DNA from: Streptomyces chattanoogensis
Lineage (GTDB): Bacteria; Actinomycetota; Actinomycetes; Streptomycetales; Streptomycetaceae
Assembly: GCF_001294335.1 (NCBI RefSeq)
Contig: NZ_LGKG01000146.1
Span: 1 to 64,000 of the forward strand
DNA: 64,000 nucleotides
Direction of reading: 5' to 3'
This document shows positions 25,976-34,588 of the stretch, one piece after another; the first letter of the stretch is position 1, and every line of letters begins with the position of its first letter. The notes under the pieces were generated by a model. That model made no database searches and had not been told where the DNA came from. It saw only the letters and a program-made list of their open reading frames with translations. A program made the position numbers and the translations under genes.

Positions 25976-26025
25976 CCCGTCCCACATCTCGGAGGCAAGG
26001 GTGCAGGCGCTGAGAAGAGGATCAG

Positions 26026-26469
26026 ATGGCCGCCGGTGAACCAGGACCGAACGAGGCAGGGCGCAGCGCCCCGGGTCCGTCGGAGCCGGCCGGCCGCGCT
26101 CCCGCGATCCGGCCTTTCCTCCTGACCGCCGGCCGGGTGGCGGGGGGCGGCGCCGGCCCACCGCTCCCGGTCGAAACCCAGGTCGTGGCGACCTCGTCCG
26201 GGCTCGGTGCCCTGGACTCGCTCGCCTTCGAACAACACGACCTGGTCGCTGCCAGCCGACGTCCGCAGTCGGTGGCGGAACTGGCCGCGGAGCTGCGCCT
26301 CCACCTGAACGTGGTCCGGGTGCTGGCTCAGGACCTGTGCACCGCCGGACATCTGGCGGTACACGTCCCGAACGCCAGGACAACCCAGGACATCTCCGTA
26401 CTGCGAAGGGTTATCGATGGTCTCCGTGCCGTCCCCGACTCACGGGGCACACTCCGTGACAGCGGTTGA
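26026..26469 (+). CDS. Conservon CvnC-type DUF742 protein
   Basis: The 147-residue protein has the DUF742 signature IRPFLLTAGRV near residue 28, then VETQVVATSSG, the winged-helix-like RRPQSVAELAAELRLHLNVVRVLAQDLCTAGHL, and an end DISVLRRVIDGLRAV. In conservons it lies third and is thought to contact the sensor and DNA or GTPase. It begins 50 bases after the roadblock gene and its end overlaps the GTPase gene by 53 bases. Confidence 0.95.
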   Translation: MAAGEPGPNEAGRSAPGPSEPAGRAPAIRPFLLTAGRVAGGGAGPPLPVETQVVATSSGLGALDSLAFEQHDLVAASRRPQSVAELAAELRLHLNVVRVLAQDLCTAGHLAVHVPNARTTQDISVLRRVIDGLRAVPDSRGTLRDSG

Positions 26470-27031
26470 ACAGCCGCCGCTACCGGTCAAGTTGGTCATT
26501 GCCGGCGGCTTCGGCGTCGGCAAGACCACGGCCGTGGGCTCGATCTCCGAGATCCGGCCCCTGACCACGGAGGCCGCCATCACCGAGGTCGCGGCGGGCG
26601 TGGACGATCTCACCCACACCCCCGGCAAGACCACCACCACGGTCGCCATGGACTTCGGCTGCCTCACCATCGACCCGACGCTGAAGCTCTACCTGTTCGG
26701 CACGCCGGGCCAGGACCGGTTCGGGTTCATGTGGGACGACGTGGTCCAAGGCGCTCTCGGCGGTCTGGTGATCGTGGACACCCGCCGCCTGGACGACTGT
26801 TACGCGGCGGTGGATTACTTCGAGCACAAGGACATCCCGTTCGCCGTCGCCGTCAACGCGTTCGACGGCGAGATCCACCACAACCTCGACGAGGTGCGGT
26901 GGGCGCTGGACGTCTCCGAACACGTACCGCTGGTCGTCTTCGACGCACGCAACACGGGCTCGGTCCGCGATGCACTGCTGGTCGTGCTCGAAGTCGCCCT
27001 GTCCCGCGCGGAAGGCACCGCAGCGGGCTGA
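26417..27031 (+). CDS. Conservon CvnD-type small GTPase
   Basis: The 204-residue GTP-binding protein has the P-loop GGFGVGKTT at about 30-38, an acidic switch region, FGTPGQDRF as the G3 motif, and VAVNAFDG in the position of NKxD, the usual divergence in CvnD proteins. ATG 26417 has GAAGGG upstream; a GTG at 26456 is an alternative. In conservons the GTPase cycles between membrane complex and free form. In some clusters a cytochrome P450 follows (rarE type); here none does. Confidence 0.93.
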   Translation: MVSVPSPTHGAHSVTAVEQPPLPVKLVIAGGFGVGKTTAVGSISEIRPLTTEAAITEVAAGVDDLTHTPGKTTTTVAMDFGCLTIDPTLKLYLFGTPGQDRFGFMWDDVVQGALGGLVIVDTRRLDDCYAAVDYFEHKDIPFAVAVNAFDGEIHHNLDEVRWALDVSEHVPLVVFDARNTGSVRDALLVVLEVALSRAEGTAAG

Positions 27032-27135
27032 CTCCCTGCCGGTCACCGTGCGCTGGGCCGTAACGTCTGCGGTCCGGCGCAGTTGCTCCCTTGCCGTTGG
27101 GCAATCCCCGCACGAGGAGCAACCCGGGAGTGAAG

Positions 27136-28044
27136 ATGTTCTTTGCGGAAACCCGTACATGGCTGACCGAGCTGGGAGTTCCCGGCACCGATCCGGACAC
27201 GAACACCCTGGTTTCCGGGCGGACCTTCTCGGACGGCTGTCATTGGCGGTTCGAGGCGCCCACGGTCAACACCGTGGAAGCCGTGGAGACGCTGCTGTCA
27301 CAGAGCGCCCGGCGCGGGTTCACGATCAACCGCGTCACCGAGACGTTCGGGCTGAGCCGGCACACGCTCGGCGAGATCCGCGACTATGTCGCCCTCGGGC
27401 GGGAGTACGGTGCGCAGATCCTCATGTCGGTGGGTCCGCGTGCCATCTATGACATCGGCGCGACGGTCCGGACCCAGGAAGGTGTCCGGGTCGGATACCG
27501 GCTGCGCGGGCAGGAGCAGCTCGTCCGCGCCCTTGAGGATGTCCGGCGGGCGGTCGACGTCGGAGTGCGCGGGTTCATCCTTCACGACGAGGGCCTTCTG
27601 TCGGTGCTGGGCCGCTTGCGGGCCGCCGGGAAGATCCCCGAGGACACGCACCTGAAGATCTCCGCGCATTGCGGGCTGGGGAACGGCGCGGCCGCCCAGG
27701 TGCTGGAGGGGCTCGGCGCCGACAGCCTCAACCCGGTACGCGATCTGACGCTTCCTATGATCGCGGCGCTGCGGCAGGCGGTGGAGATCCCGCTGGATGT
27801 CCATGTGGACAACACGAAGACGTCCGGCGGTTTCATCCGCACCTACGAGGCGCCGGACTTCGTGCGGGTGGCCTCTCCGGTCTACCTCAAGACGGGCAGC
27901 AGCGCGCTTGCCGGTCACAGCACCAGAGTGACACCGCAGCAGACCGAGGACATGCTCCGCCAGATGGAGATCACCGCGGAATTCATGGCACGCCACTACC
28001 CGCGGGCTCGCCAGAGCCAACCCGGCATGCCGACGGCGGGGTGA
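27136..28044 (+). CDS. U32-family peptidase-like protein
   Basis: The 302-residue protein has the U32-like TIM-barrel pattern: TLGEIRDYVALGREYGAQILMSVGPRA, RAVDVGVRGFILHDEGLLSVL, KISAHCGLGNGAAAQVLEGLGADSLNPVRDLTLPMIAALR and DVHVDNTKTSGGFIRTYEAPDFVRVASPVYLKTGSS. U32 members act as proteases or as tRNA/ubiquinone hydroxylation partners. This actinobacterial single-domain type is uncharacterised. ATG 27136 has GGGAG upstream. It lies 105 bases after the conservon and could be its last gene. Confidence 0.75.
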   Translation: MFFAETRTWLTELGVPGTDPDTNTLVSGRTFSDGCHWRFEAPTVNTVEAVETLLSQSARRGFTINRVTETFGLSRHTLGEIRDYVALGREYGAQILMSVGPRAIYDIGATVRTQEGVRVGYRLRGQEQLVRALEDVRRAVDVGVRGFILHDEGLLSVLGRLRAAGKIPEDTHLKISAHCGLGNGAAAQVLEGLGADSLNPVRDLTLPMIAALRQAVEIPLDVHVDNTKTSGGFIRTYEAPDFVRVASPVYLKTGSSALAGHSTRVTPQQTEDMLRQMEITAEFMARHYPRARQSQPGMPTAG

Positions 28045-28118
28045 CGGGCTGACACGTGCGGGTCGGCACCCCGGCGCTCTTCAGACTCCGGCTTGTGAAG
28101 CGAATCACAGTGCCGGAC

Positions 28119-28145
28119 TGTCACTGTGTGCCGGTGCGGGGTGTC
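28119..28145 (+). promoter_or_regulatory. ECF41-type promoter upstream of the sigma gene
   Basis: TGTCACT (28119-28125), a 16-base spacer and TGTC (28142-28145) closely match the promoter described for ECF41 sigma factors (TGTCACA, 16 bases, CGTC). It lies 77 bases before the ECF41 gene itself and suggests autoregulation. Confidence 0.65.
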
Positions 28146-28221
28146 TCGATGGGCATCCGAAGAAAGGAGCCGGGTGTGATGCCGGGGTGCCGACGACGAG
28201 GACTGGTGGTGGGGGCAGGCC

Positions 28222-29118
28222 ATGGCTGAGGACGCCTTCACCGAGCACCGTCCACTGCTGTTCACCATCGCCTACGAGATGCTGGGCAGCGCCACCGACG
28301 CCGAGGACGTGCTCCAGGAAAGCTATCTGCGGTGGCGCACGGTCGATCCGGCCACGGTCCGGCATCCGCGCGCCTACCTCGTCCGCATAGTGACCCGGCA
28401 GGGCCTCAACCACCTGCGCGCGGCCAAGGCACGGCGTGAGGAATACGTCGGTACGTGGCTGCCCGAACCCATCCGCACCGCACCCGAGGTGAGCGACGAC
28501 GCGATCCTTGCCGAGTCGGTGTCGATGGCCATGATGCTGGTCCTGGAGACGCTGAACCCGACCGAGCGCGCGGTGTTCGTGCTGCACGACGTGTTCGGCT
28601 ACACCCACCGCGAGATCGCCGCCTCGATCGGCAGGACCGAGGTCACCGTCCGGCAGATCGCCCATCGCGCACGCCGTCACGTCCACGCGCGGCGCCGTCG
28701 CTTCGATTCCGACTCCGATGCCGCCCGGGCGATCGTCGAGCGGTTTCTGCTCGCGGCGGCGACCGGCGAAGTCCAGGCGCTGATGGACCTGTTGGCGCCC
28801 GAGATCGTACAGATCTCCGACGGCGGCGGGAAGGTGGTCGCCGCCCGCCGCCCGATCATCGGCCGCGACGACGTCGCCCGCTTCGTCCTCGGCGTGATCC
28901 GCAGCACCGCCGCGACGACCCGCGTCGAGCACGCCACCTACAACGGCATGCCTGCGGCTCGGTTCCTGACCGACGGTGAACTCGACTGGCTGGTCGCGTT
29001 CGAGATCCACGACGGACGGATCACCGGCCTCTACGGCATCCGCAACCCCGAAAAACTGCACCTCGCCGACACGGTGCACCCACTCGACAGAGGAGAACCC
29101 CAGCCGTGGAAACGATGA
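28222..29118 (+). CDS. ECF41-family RNA polymerase sigma factor with SnoaL-like C-terminal domain (SigJ type)
   Basis: The 298-residue protein has sigma region 2 (LLFTIAYEMLGSATDAEDVLQE) and region 4 (LNPTERAVFVLHDVFGYTHREIAASIGRTEVTVRQIAHRARRH). It then carries a roughly 120-residue SnoaL/NTF2-like domain. Three ECF41 landmarks are present: WLPEP in the linker, DGGGK in the extra domain and NPEKL near the end. In studied ECF41 proteins the tail replaces an anti-sigma factor and both activates and restrains the sigma. A matching promoter sits just upstream. The usual partner is an oxidoreductase or carboxymuconolactone-decarboxylase gene; here it is an SRPBCC gene overlapping the stop. Confidence 0.95.
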   Translation: MAEDAFTEHRPLLFTIAYEMLGSATDAEDVLQESYLRWRTVDPATVRHPRAYLVRIVTRQGLNHLRAAKARREEYVGTWLPEPIRTAPEVSDDAILAESVSMAMMLVLETLNPTERAVFVLHDVFGYTHREIAASIGRTEVTVRQIAHRARRHVHARRRRFDSDSDAARAIVERFLLAAATGEVQALMDLLAPEIVQISDGGGKVVAARRPIIGRDDVARFVLGVIRSTAATTRVEHATYNGMPAARFLTDGELDWLVAFEIHDGRITGLYGIRNPEKLHLADTVHPLDRGEPQPWKR

Positions 29119-29594
29119 CCGTGGAACGCCTGGTCGACGCCCCGATCGACGAGGTGTTCGCCTGGCTCACCACCACCACCAACTACACCAGGTCGCCCCT
29201 GGTGCTGCGCTGCCGCCTGACCCGGCACGGCAAGACCGCGCCCTACGGCGTCGGCGCGGTGCGCAGTCACCTCTGGCTGATCGGCTGGTTCCGGGAGCGC
29301 ATCACCCACTACGACGCGCCGCACGCCACCGAGTACGTCGTCGAGCGCAGCCTGCCGCCGTCCCGGCACGAACTGGGCCGTATGACGTTCACCGAGGTCG
29401 ACGGCGGCACCCTCGTACGCTGGACCACCCGTGCCGAGATCCCCCTCCCGTTGCTCGGCGGCCTCCTCACCCGGCGCTTCGCGCGACCGGTCATTACCCG
29501 CACCTTCGGCAACATCCTCAACGCCGCCGACACCGCACTGGCTCAACGCCCCAAGTCAGGACGGAGCCCCGCCGCAGGCCCCGCCCAGCCCTGA
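29106..29594 (+). CDS. SRPBCC-family (START/Bet v1-like) protein
   Basis: The 162-residue protein follows the SRPBCC pattern, with VERLVDAPIDEVFAWLTTTTNYTR at the start, a middle beta-sheet (FTEVDGGTLVRWTTRAEIP) and a final helix LLTRRFARPVITRTFGNILNAADTAL. This fold makes a hydrophobic pocket for lipids or aromatic metabolites. The GTG start overlaps the sigma stop by 13 bases with GAGGAG upstream; an ATG 9 bases later is possible. Coupling to ECF41 suggests it is the main target or ligand sensor of that sigma. Confidence 0.88.
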   Translation: METMTVERLVDAPIDEVFAWLTTTTNYTRSPLVLRCRLTRHGKTAPYGVGAVRSHLWLIGWFRERITHYDAPHATEYVVERSLPPSRHELGRMTFTEVDGGTLVRWTTRAEIPLPLLGGLLTRRFARPVITRTFGNILNAADTALAQRPKSGRSPAAGPAQP

Positions 29595-29628
29595 CCGGCG
29601 CTGCCGGGGCCGGGTATGGCCGTGTATG

Positions 29629-30654
29629 TCAGCCGGTGGTGAGCACCATCCGGAAGCGCGCGGCGCCGGACAGCATCTTCTGATAGGCGTCGTCGGCCTG
29701 GTCGAGCGGAACGACCTCGGTCATCGGGCGGATCCCGTGCAGGGCGCTGAACGCCAGGGTGTCCTGCACGTCCTGCGCGGTGCCGGACGGGTGGCCACGG
29801 ACGGTCCTGCCGCCCATGATCAGCTGGGCCGGGCTGATTCCCAGCGGGGCGAGGTCCACTCCGACGACCACCAGTTCGCCGCGGTGGGAGAGCCCGTCCA
29901 CGGTCGCCGTGATGGCGTCGGAGTTGGCGGCGGTGGCCAGGACGACCTTGGCGCCGCCGAGTGCCTGCAGCGCGTCGGCGAGCGGGGTGTCCGCCGTGCT
30001 GTCGATGTAGTGGTGCGCACCGAGCTGCTGGGCGAAATCGGCCTTGGCGGCCCCGCGGGCGATGGCCACGGTCTCGAAGCCCATCGCGGCCGCATACTGC
30101 ACCCCGAGGTGGCCGAGGCCGCCGATGCCGAGCACGGCGACCAGGTCGCCCGAACGTGCCGAGCTGCACCGCAGCCCGTTGTACGTGGTCACGCCCGCGC
30201 ATGCCAGGGGAGCCGCATCGGTCGCCGTCAGCCCGTCGGGGATCCGGGCCAGGGCATCCGCCGGCGCGATCACGGACTCGGCGTACCCGCCGTCGTAGGC
30301 CCATCCGGGGACCTTGAGGTTGTCGCACACCATGAAGTCACCCTGTCTGCACGGCGTGCAGTGGTGGCAGCTGCCGCCGAACCAGCCCACCGCCACCCGG
30401 TCACCCACCTGCCGGCCGTGGCCCTGCTCTCCCTCGCCGAGCGCCTCGATCCGACCGGCGATCTCATGCCCCGGAACCAGCGGAAACCGCACACCGGGGA
30501 ACGCATCGTTCACGAAGTAGACGTCGCTGTGGCAGATCCCGCAGGCGTCCACGGCCACCCGTACGTGTCCGGGACCCGGCTGCGGCACCGCACGCTCGAC
30601 GATCTCGAACCGACTGCCGGTGGCGGGGACCTGCGCGACTCGGTAAGTGCTCAT
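29629..30654 (-). CDS. Zinc-dependent alcohol dehydrogenase (MDR family)
   Basis: The 341-residue protein has the catalytic zinc site CGICHSD with GHEIAGRI, and the structural zinc cysteines in GGSCHHCTPCRQGDFMVC. The nucleotide fold motif GIGGLGHLGVQ follows. The overall order and YDGGYAE fit the AdhA/cinnamyl-alcohol-type NADP dehydrogenases, acting on aldehydes/alcohols in the cytoplasm. It converges on the SRPBCC gene, 35 bases apart, and stands alone. All key residues are present. Confidence 0.95.
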   Translation of the reverse strand: MSTYRVAQVPATGSRFEIVERAVPQPGPGHVRVAVDACGICHSDVYFVNDAFPGVRFPLVPGHEIAGRIEALGEGEQGHGRQVGDRVAVGWFGGSCHHCTPCRQGDFMVCDNLKVPGWAYDGGYAESVIAPADALARIPDGLTATDAAPLACAGVTTYNGLRCSSARSGDLVAVLGIGGLGHLGVQYAAAMGFETVAIARGAAKADFAQQLGAHHYIDSTADTPLADALQALGGAKVVLATAANSDAITATVDGLSHRGELVVVGVDLAPLGISPAQLIMGGRTVRGHPSGTAQDVQDTLAFSALHGIRPMTEVVPLDQADDAYQKMLSGAARFRMVLTTG

Positions 30655-30848
30655 CTCGATCTCTCCGGGTAGGGGTACGACGGCCCCTCCCCTCCACCCA
30701 GCACAGCAGTTACGGCCCGATCACGCGCGCCGAAACCGGTCGGTTGAGCAACCGGGAACTTTGGGTAACCGACCGTCCACCGCGGGTGGGTATCCGAAGG
30801 CGGGGTGCCTGTCCTGCGCAGCACACCTCCGTCGGCGGGAATGCGCCC

Positions 30849-30887
30849 TCTCGGCTTCTCGGCTTCTCGGCTTCTCGGCTTCTCGGC
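30849..30887. repeat. 8-bp tandem repeat, nearly five copies
   Basis: TCTCGGCT is repeated four times from 30849, followed by a partial fifth copy. It lies 36 bases before the acetyltransferase-like gene start. A simple repeat like this may vary in copy number by slippage. Confidence 0.9.
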
Positions 30888-30922
30888 GTGGAGTGTGGGG
30901 CGCCTCGGGTAGCCTCCGCAGC

Positions 30923-31381
30923 ATGTCTGCCCGCCTCTTCGTCCCCCATGACTTTGCCGTTCCTCAGGGGTTGTCCGGCGAGGGGTTCCGCCTGGAGCCT
31001 CTGCAGCCGCGGCACAATGCAGCCGATCACGCTGCCTGGATGTCGAGCATCGAGCATATTCGCGCCACCCCGGGCTTCCAGGAACGTGGCTGGCCGCCGT
31101 TGGCCGGCATGAGCTTGGCGGCGAACCTCCGGGACCTGGAGCGTCATGCGGACGACTTCGAGAAGCGGGTGGGCTTCACCTACTCGGTCCTCGACCGCCG
31201 CGATGAGGTCATCGGCTGTGTGTACATCTACCCGTCGCGTGCGGACGCGCACATTGCGCGGGTACGTTCGTGGGTTCGCGCCGACCACAGCAACCTGGAC
31301 GGGCCGGTGCACGATACGGTGACTGGGTGGCTGTCGTCGGTCTGGCCGTTCGAGCAGGTCAGCTACCGGTCGGGCACGTAG
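30923..31381 (+). CDS. GNAT-like N-acetyltransferase domain protein
   Basis: The 152-residue protein has an acetyltransferase-like pattern: FRLEPLQPRHNAADHAAWMSSIEHIR, then VGFTYSVLDRRDEVIGCVYIYPS and the short end TGWLSSVWPFEQVSY. The acetyl-CoA loop with Q/RxxGxG is not obvious; RVRSWVRADHSNLDGPVHD stands in its place, so catalytic ability is uncertain. The ATG at 30923 is the first with family-like sequence after it. The open frame runs further upstream through a tandem repeat and is not counted. Confidence 0.8.
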   Translation: MSARLFVPHDFAVPQGLSGEGFRLEPLQPRHNAADHAAWMSSIEHIRATPGFQERGWPPLAGMSLAANLRDLERHADDFEKRVGFTYSVLDRRDEVIGCVYIYPSRADAHIARVRSWVRADHSNLDGPVHDTVTGWLSSVWPFEQVSYRSGT

Positions 31382-31396
31382 CGGGATGCGCGGCAC

Positions 31397-32479
31397 CTAA
31401 CGCAGGGCGTTCCCCAACAGGTCGGCGCCAAGGCGGCCGACCAGCTCGATGTCGAGCTCGTGGAGCACGTAACGCCCTTCGCGTCGGGTGCGGGTGAGGC
31501 CCGCCTTCTTCAACACGCCGAGATGCCGGGACACCTCAGGCGGGGTGAGGCCCTGGGCATCCGCCAGCTCCGTCGTCGAGTGGGGCCCGCGGGCCAGCGT
31601 CCGGCAAAGCCGCAGGCGAAGGGGGTGGGCCACGGCTTCGAGGCGCTGCTGGACGGTGGCCAGGGACAGGGTCGGTGGCATATCGGGCACGGCGACCGGG
31701 TACTGGAGGACCGGCCGGTCACCGTGGGCGTCCCGGACGACGAGATGTGGCCATCCGAAGGCCGTGGGCAGGAAGAGCAATCCGGTGTCGGACGCCCGCA
31801 CCCAGCCGTCCTGCAGCTTGTCGACGACGAGGCGGCCGCGCTCGGCGTCGAAGGTGACGGCAGGGGACATCGCCGTGGCGGCCTCCTTCAACCCACGGTG
31901 CCTGAGGATCTCGTTCTTGTGGCGGGCGTCGGCCACGAGTTGAGGCCGCACCCGCTGCCAGACCTCCCCGAAGAAGGTCTCCTCGCAGTCCTGCAGCAAC
32001 CGGCGCAGCCAGGCTCGTACCTTCTGCGGGTCCGCCAGCAGCCGGTCGACGAACGCCGCCTGACGCACTCCACGCCCGGCGGCAAGCTCCCGGGCCCGCC
32101 GCCGGTCCTCCGCTCGGTGGAGGGGAGACGGCTGGGAGTGCGGGAACGAGGTGGCACAGGAGAGCTCCACCACGGCGACAACGAAGGCGTCGTCGTCCAG
32201 TCGCTCCCATGTGTCCAGCTCTTCCTTGAGATCCGTCGCCGCGATACCGGGCAGGAACAGATCCGATCGCGTCGAGCGCCAGAGGATGTCCGCCTCGTAC
32301 AGCCTGTCGGCCAGGTCCGGCGGCAGGCCGGCCCTGGTGTCCGCGGCCCATTCGAGAAGGCCGGGGTGGTGCGAAGGCTCGGCCAGGACGTGGAGGGCCG
32401 CGCCCAGCTCGGCAAGCGGCGAAACCCCGAAGGAGATGCGCTCCAGGGGAACGTCTGCGACGTCGATCACCACACTCAT
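31397..32479 (-). CDS. ArsR-type winged-helix regulator with DUF5937-like N-terminal domain
   Basis: The 360-residue protein has a long N-terminal region (about 1-260) typical of actinobacterial DUF5937 regulators: ISFGVSPLAELGAALHVL and LFLPGIAATDLKEELDTW. A C-terminal ArsR helix-turn-helix follows: RLEAVAHPLRLRLCRTLARGPHSTTELADAQGLTPPEVSRHLGVLKKAGLTRTRREGRYVLHEL. No metal-binding Cys pair is seen, so it probably senses an organic ligand. It follows the MFS gene by 36 bases in the same direction. The start is ATG 32479 or GTG 32473: GAGGAG touches the ATG and is better spaced for the GTG. Confidence 0.9.
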   Translation of the reverse strand: MSVVIDVADVPLERISFGVSPLAELGAALHVLAEPSHHPGLLEWAADTRAGLPPDLADRLYEADILWRSTRSDLFLPGIAATDLKEELDTWERLDDDAFVVAVVELSCATSFPHSQPSPLHRAEDRRRARELAAGRGVRQAAFVDRLLADPQKVRAWLRRLLQDCEETFFGEVWQRVRPQLVADARHKNEILRHRGLKEAATAMSPAVTFDAERGRLVVDKLQDGWVRASDTGLLFLPTAFGWPHLVVRDAHGDRPVLQYPVAVPDMPPTLSLATVQQRLEAVAHPLRLRLCRTLARGPHSTTELADAQGLTPPEVSRHLGVLKKAGLTRTRREGRYVLHELDIELVGRLGADLLGNALR

Positions 32480-32515
32480 CTCCTCAGTGTCCCCCGCCCC
32501 CGGACCGTACAAGTC

Positions 32516-33724
32516 CTAAGGCCACTCCACCCGCCTGGCGAAATGCACCCACGCCGCCAGCGCCATGACCACCGCGGTCGCTCCGCCCAGCGTCATGACC
32601 GTCGATGCGGACGTACGGTCCACCACCACTCCCCCGACCAGCGCACCGAGCGAAAAGGTTGCCTGGAAGGACGCGGTGAACAGCACCGAAGCGGCCTCCG
32701 GGGCGTGCGGGGCGGACCGGTGGAACCAGGTCTGGGACGAGACAGGGACCGCGCCGTACGCGACTCCCCACACGAGCAGCAGCGCCAGCGCGCCGAGGGG
32801 CCGGTGTCCGAGGACGGGAAGCAGCAGGGTCGCGGCGGCAAGCAGGCACGCGGCCGCGCCGAACGCGGCGTGCGGACAGCGGGTGACGGCCGCGCCGCCG
32901 AGGAAATTCCCCAGGACACCGGCGGCTCCGTACGCCAGCAGGAAGAGGGTCACCGTCCGCTGGTCGGCCCGAGTGACCTGCTCCAGGAACGGTGTGACAT
33001 ACGTGTAGGCGCCGAAGTGCGCGAGGACGATCAGAAAGGTCGTCAGCAGTGCGAAACGGGTGTGGAGGTTGCGGAGCATCGCGCGCAGGACGGCAGGTCG
33101 GGTGATCCGGACGGCGGGGAGCGGGGGCAGCAGGACCAGCAGCATGGCGAACGCCACCGTGGTCAGGACGCCCATGGCGAGGAACGCCGCCCGCCAGCCC
33201 GCGAGTTCGCCGAGGAATGTTCCGGCAGGGACCCCGAAGACGGATCCCAGGGGCACCGCGGAGAAGATCACCGCGGTGGCGCGACCGGCCGATTCCGGTC
33301 GGACCAGGCGATCGGCGAGACCGGCCCCGATGGACCAGAAGCCGCCGATGGTGATGCCGACCAGGACGCGGGAGACCAGGACGGGCCAGTAGACCGGTGC
33401 GACCGCGGCAAGGACGTTCGCCAGGGCCAGAAGGAGGGTGAGGGCGCCGAGCATCAGGCGGCGGTCGAGGCGGGCGGTGGTCAGAGTGACGGCAGGGGCG
33501 GCGACGGCGGCCAGTAATCCGGGGAGAGTCATCATCAGTCCGGCCGTGCCCTCCGAGATGTGGAAGCCGGCCCCGATGTCCGTCAGGAGGCCGATGGGCA
33601 GGATCTCGGTGGTGACGATGCAGAAGATGCCCAGCGTGACAGCGAGGACAGCAAGCCAACCGAGGAACGGCGAGCGAGCCGGGGCGGGCGTGGTGGGTGC
33701 GGCGAGCGCGGGTGCGGCAGACAT
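32516..33724 (-). CDS. MFS transporter, DHA1/AraJ-like
   Basis: This 402-residue protein has 12 helices. It shows the DHA1 start WLAVLAVTLGIFCIVTTEILPIGLL, the loop motif replaced by TLTTARLDRRLML, and helix 5 with GVPAGTFLGELAGWRAAF. Relatives export sugars, arabinose or drugs such as chloramphenicol. It is complete and probably in one operon with the ArsR-type regulator that follows, which would then respond to the exported compound. Confidence 0.92.
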   Translation of the reverse strand: MSAAPALAAPTTPAPARSPFLGWLAVLAVTLGIFCIVTTEILPIGLLTDIGAGFHISEGTAGLMMTLPGLLAAVAAPAVTLTTARLDRRLMLGALTLLLALANVLAAVAPVYWPVLVSRVLVGITIGGFWSIGAGLADRLVRPESAGRATAVIFSAVPLGSVFGVPAGTFLGELAGWRAAFLAMGVLTTVAFAMLLVLLPPLPAVRITRPAVLRAMLRNLHTRFALLTTFLIVLAHFGAYTYVTPFLEQVTRADQRTVTLFLLAYGAAGVLGNFLGGAAVTRCPHAAFGAAACLLAAATLLLPVLGHRPLGALALLLVWGVAYGAVPVSSQTWFHRSAPHAPEAASVLFTASFQATFSLGALVGGVVVDRTSASTVMTLGGATAVVMALAAWVHFARRVEWP

Positions 33725-33913
33725 GGATACGTCCTGAACGGTGGTGGGTTTCAGTGCCGCTCACCAGTCCAGCAGGGACGCCGACCTGGGTCTGGCAGGT
33801 ATTCGACCTGGTAGTGGGGCCGGGCGGTGGGGCCGGACGTGGTCGCATCGGGACCTCGAGTCACGCTTGATTCGATTATGTGTTCGATGTCTGGTGGTGG
33901 CAGGATGCAGGGC

Positions 33914-34495
33914 ATGGCGATGGAACATGACCTCTCTTCGGGGCTCGGCTCCCGTAATCCCGGGGCCTGGTCGGGCGAGGCCGGGATCCCCGGTGACCTG
34001 TTGGCGGCGAAGGCGCTGGTGTACGACCCGAGTGGGTTCACATGCTCCCGGCCGGCGCCCGAAGCTGAGAGCGCCGAGTACGGGGCGTGCGCGTTCACGC
34101 TGGACGGCTTCTCGGTCAGGTACCGCGTGGCCAAGACGACCCCGACGAAGGTCGGTCAGTTCGTCACCGTGTGGAAGAGGTCCCCGAGCGGGCCGATCCA
34201 GCCCTTCGACGCGGCGGATCCCGTCGACCTGTTCGTCATCAGTACTCGCGAAGGCCGGCGGTTCGGACAGTTCGTCTTCCCACGGGACGTGCTCTGCGAG
34301 CGGGACATCGTGTCAAGGAACGGCTCCGGCGGGAAGCGGGCATTCCGCGTCTACCCGCCATGGGTGACCACCACCAACCGCCAGGCCCGCCACACCCAGG
34401 CATGGCAGGTGGACCACTTCCTGCATCTGCCTGAGGACGGGCCGGTTGACACCGCCCGCGCCCGCGCGCTGTATCACGCCTGCGGCCGCCTGTGA
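33914..34495 (+). CDS. MepB-family protein
   Basis: The roughly 193-residue protein matches MepB, the third product of the Staphylococcus aureus mepRAB operon (function unknown). The characteristic parts are LLAAKALVYDPSGFTC, YGACAFTLDGFSVRYRVAKTTPTKVGQFVTVWKR, DLFVISTREGRRFGQFVFPRDVLCERDIVS, GKRAFRVYPPWV and AWQVDHFL. The fold is a small PD-(D/E)XK-free alpha/beta domain. The frame is open to 33827; ATG 33914 is the most likely start, with a weak AGG-type site. It is divergent from the MFS gene, which recalls the multidrug pump link of mepA/mepB. Confidence 0.85.
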   Translation: MAMEHDLSSGLGSRNPGAWSGEAGIPGDLLAAKALVYDPSGFTCSRPAPEAESAEYGACAFTLDGFSVRYRVAKTTPTKVGQFVTVWKRSPSGPIQPFDAADPVDLFVISTREGRRFGQFVFPRDVLCERDIVSRNGSGGKRAFRVYPPWVTTTNRQARHTQAWQVDHFLHLPEDGPVDTARARALYHACGRL

Positions 34496-34548
34496 CATCG
34501 CATGTGAACGGCCGCCGCCCTTGCCGGAGTCGTCAACTTCCTGTTTCC

Positions 34549-34564
34549 TGCCCGAATTCGGGCA
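34549..34564. promoter_or_regulatory. Perfect 16-bp palindrome upstream of the MOSC gene
   Basis: TGCCCGAATTCGGGCA, flanked by CCTG and CAGG that can extend the pairing around one unpaired position, lies 25 bases before the MOSC start. It may be an operator over that promoter or a terminator after the MepB gene. Confidence 0.6.
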
Positions 34565-34588
34565 CAGGGCTCATGTAACGTCTTCTGG

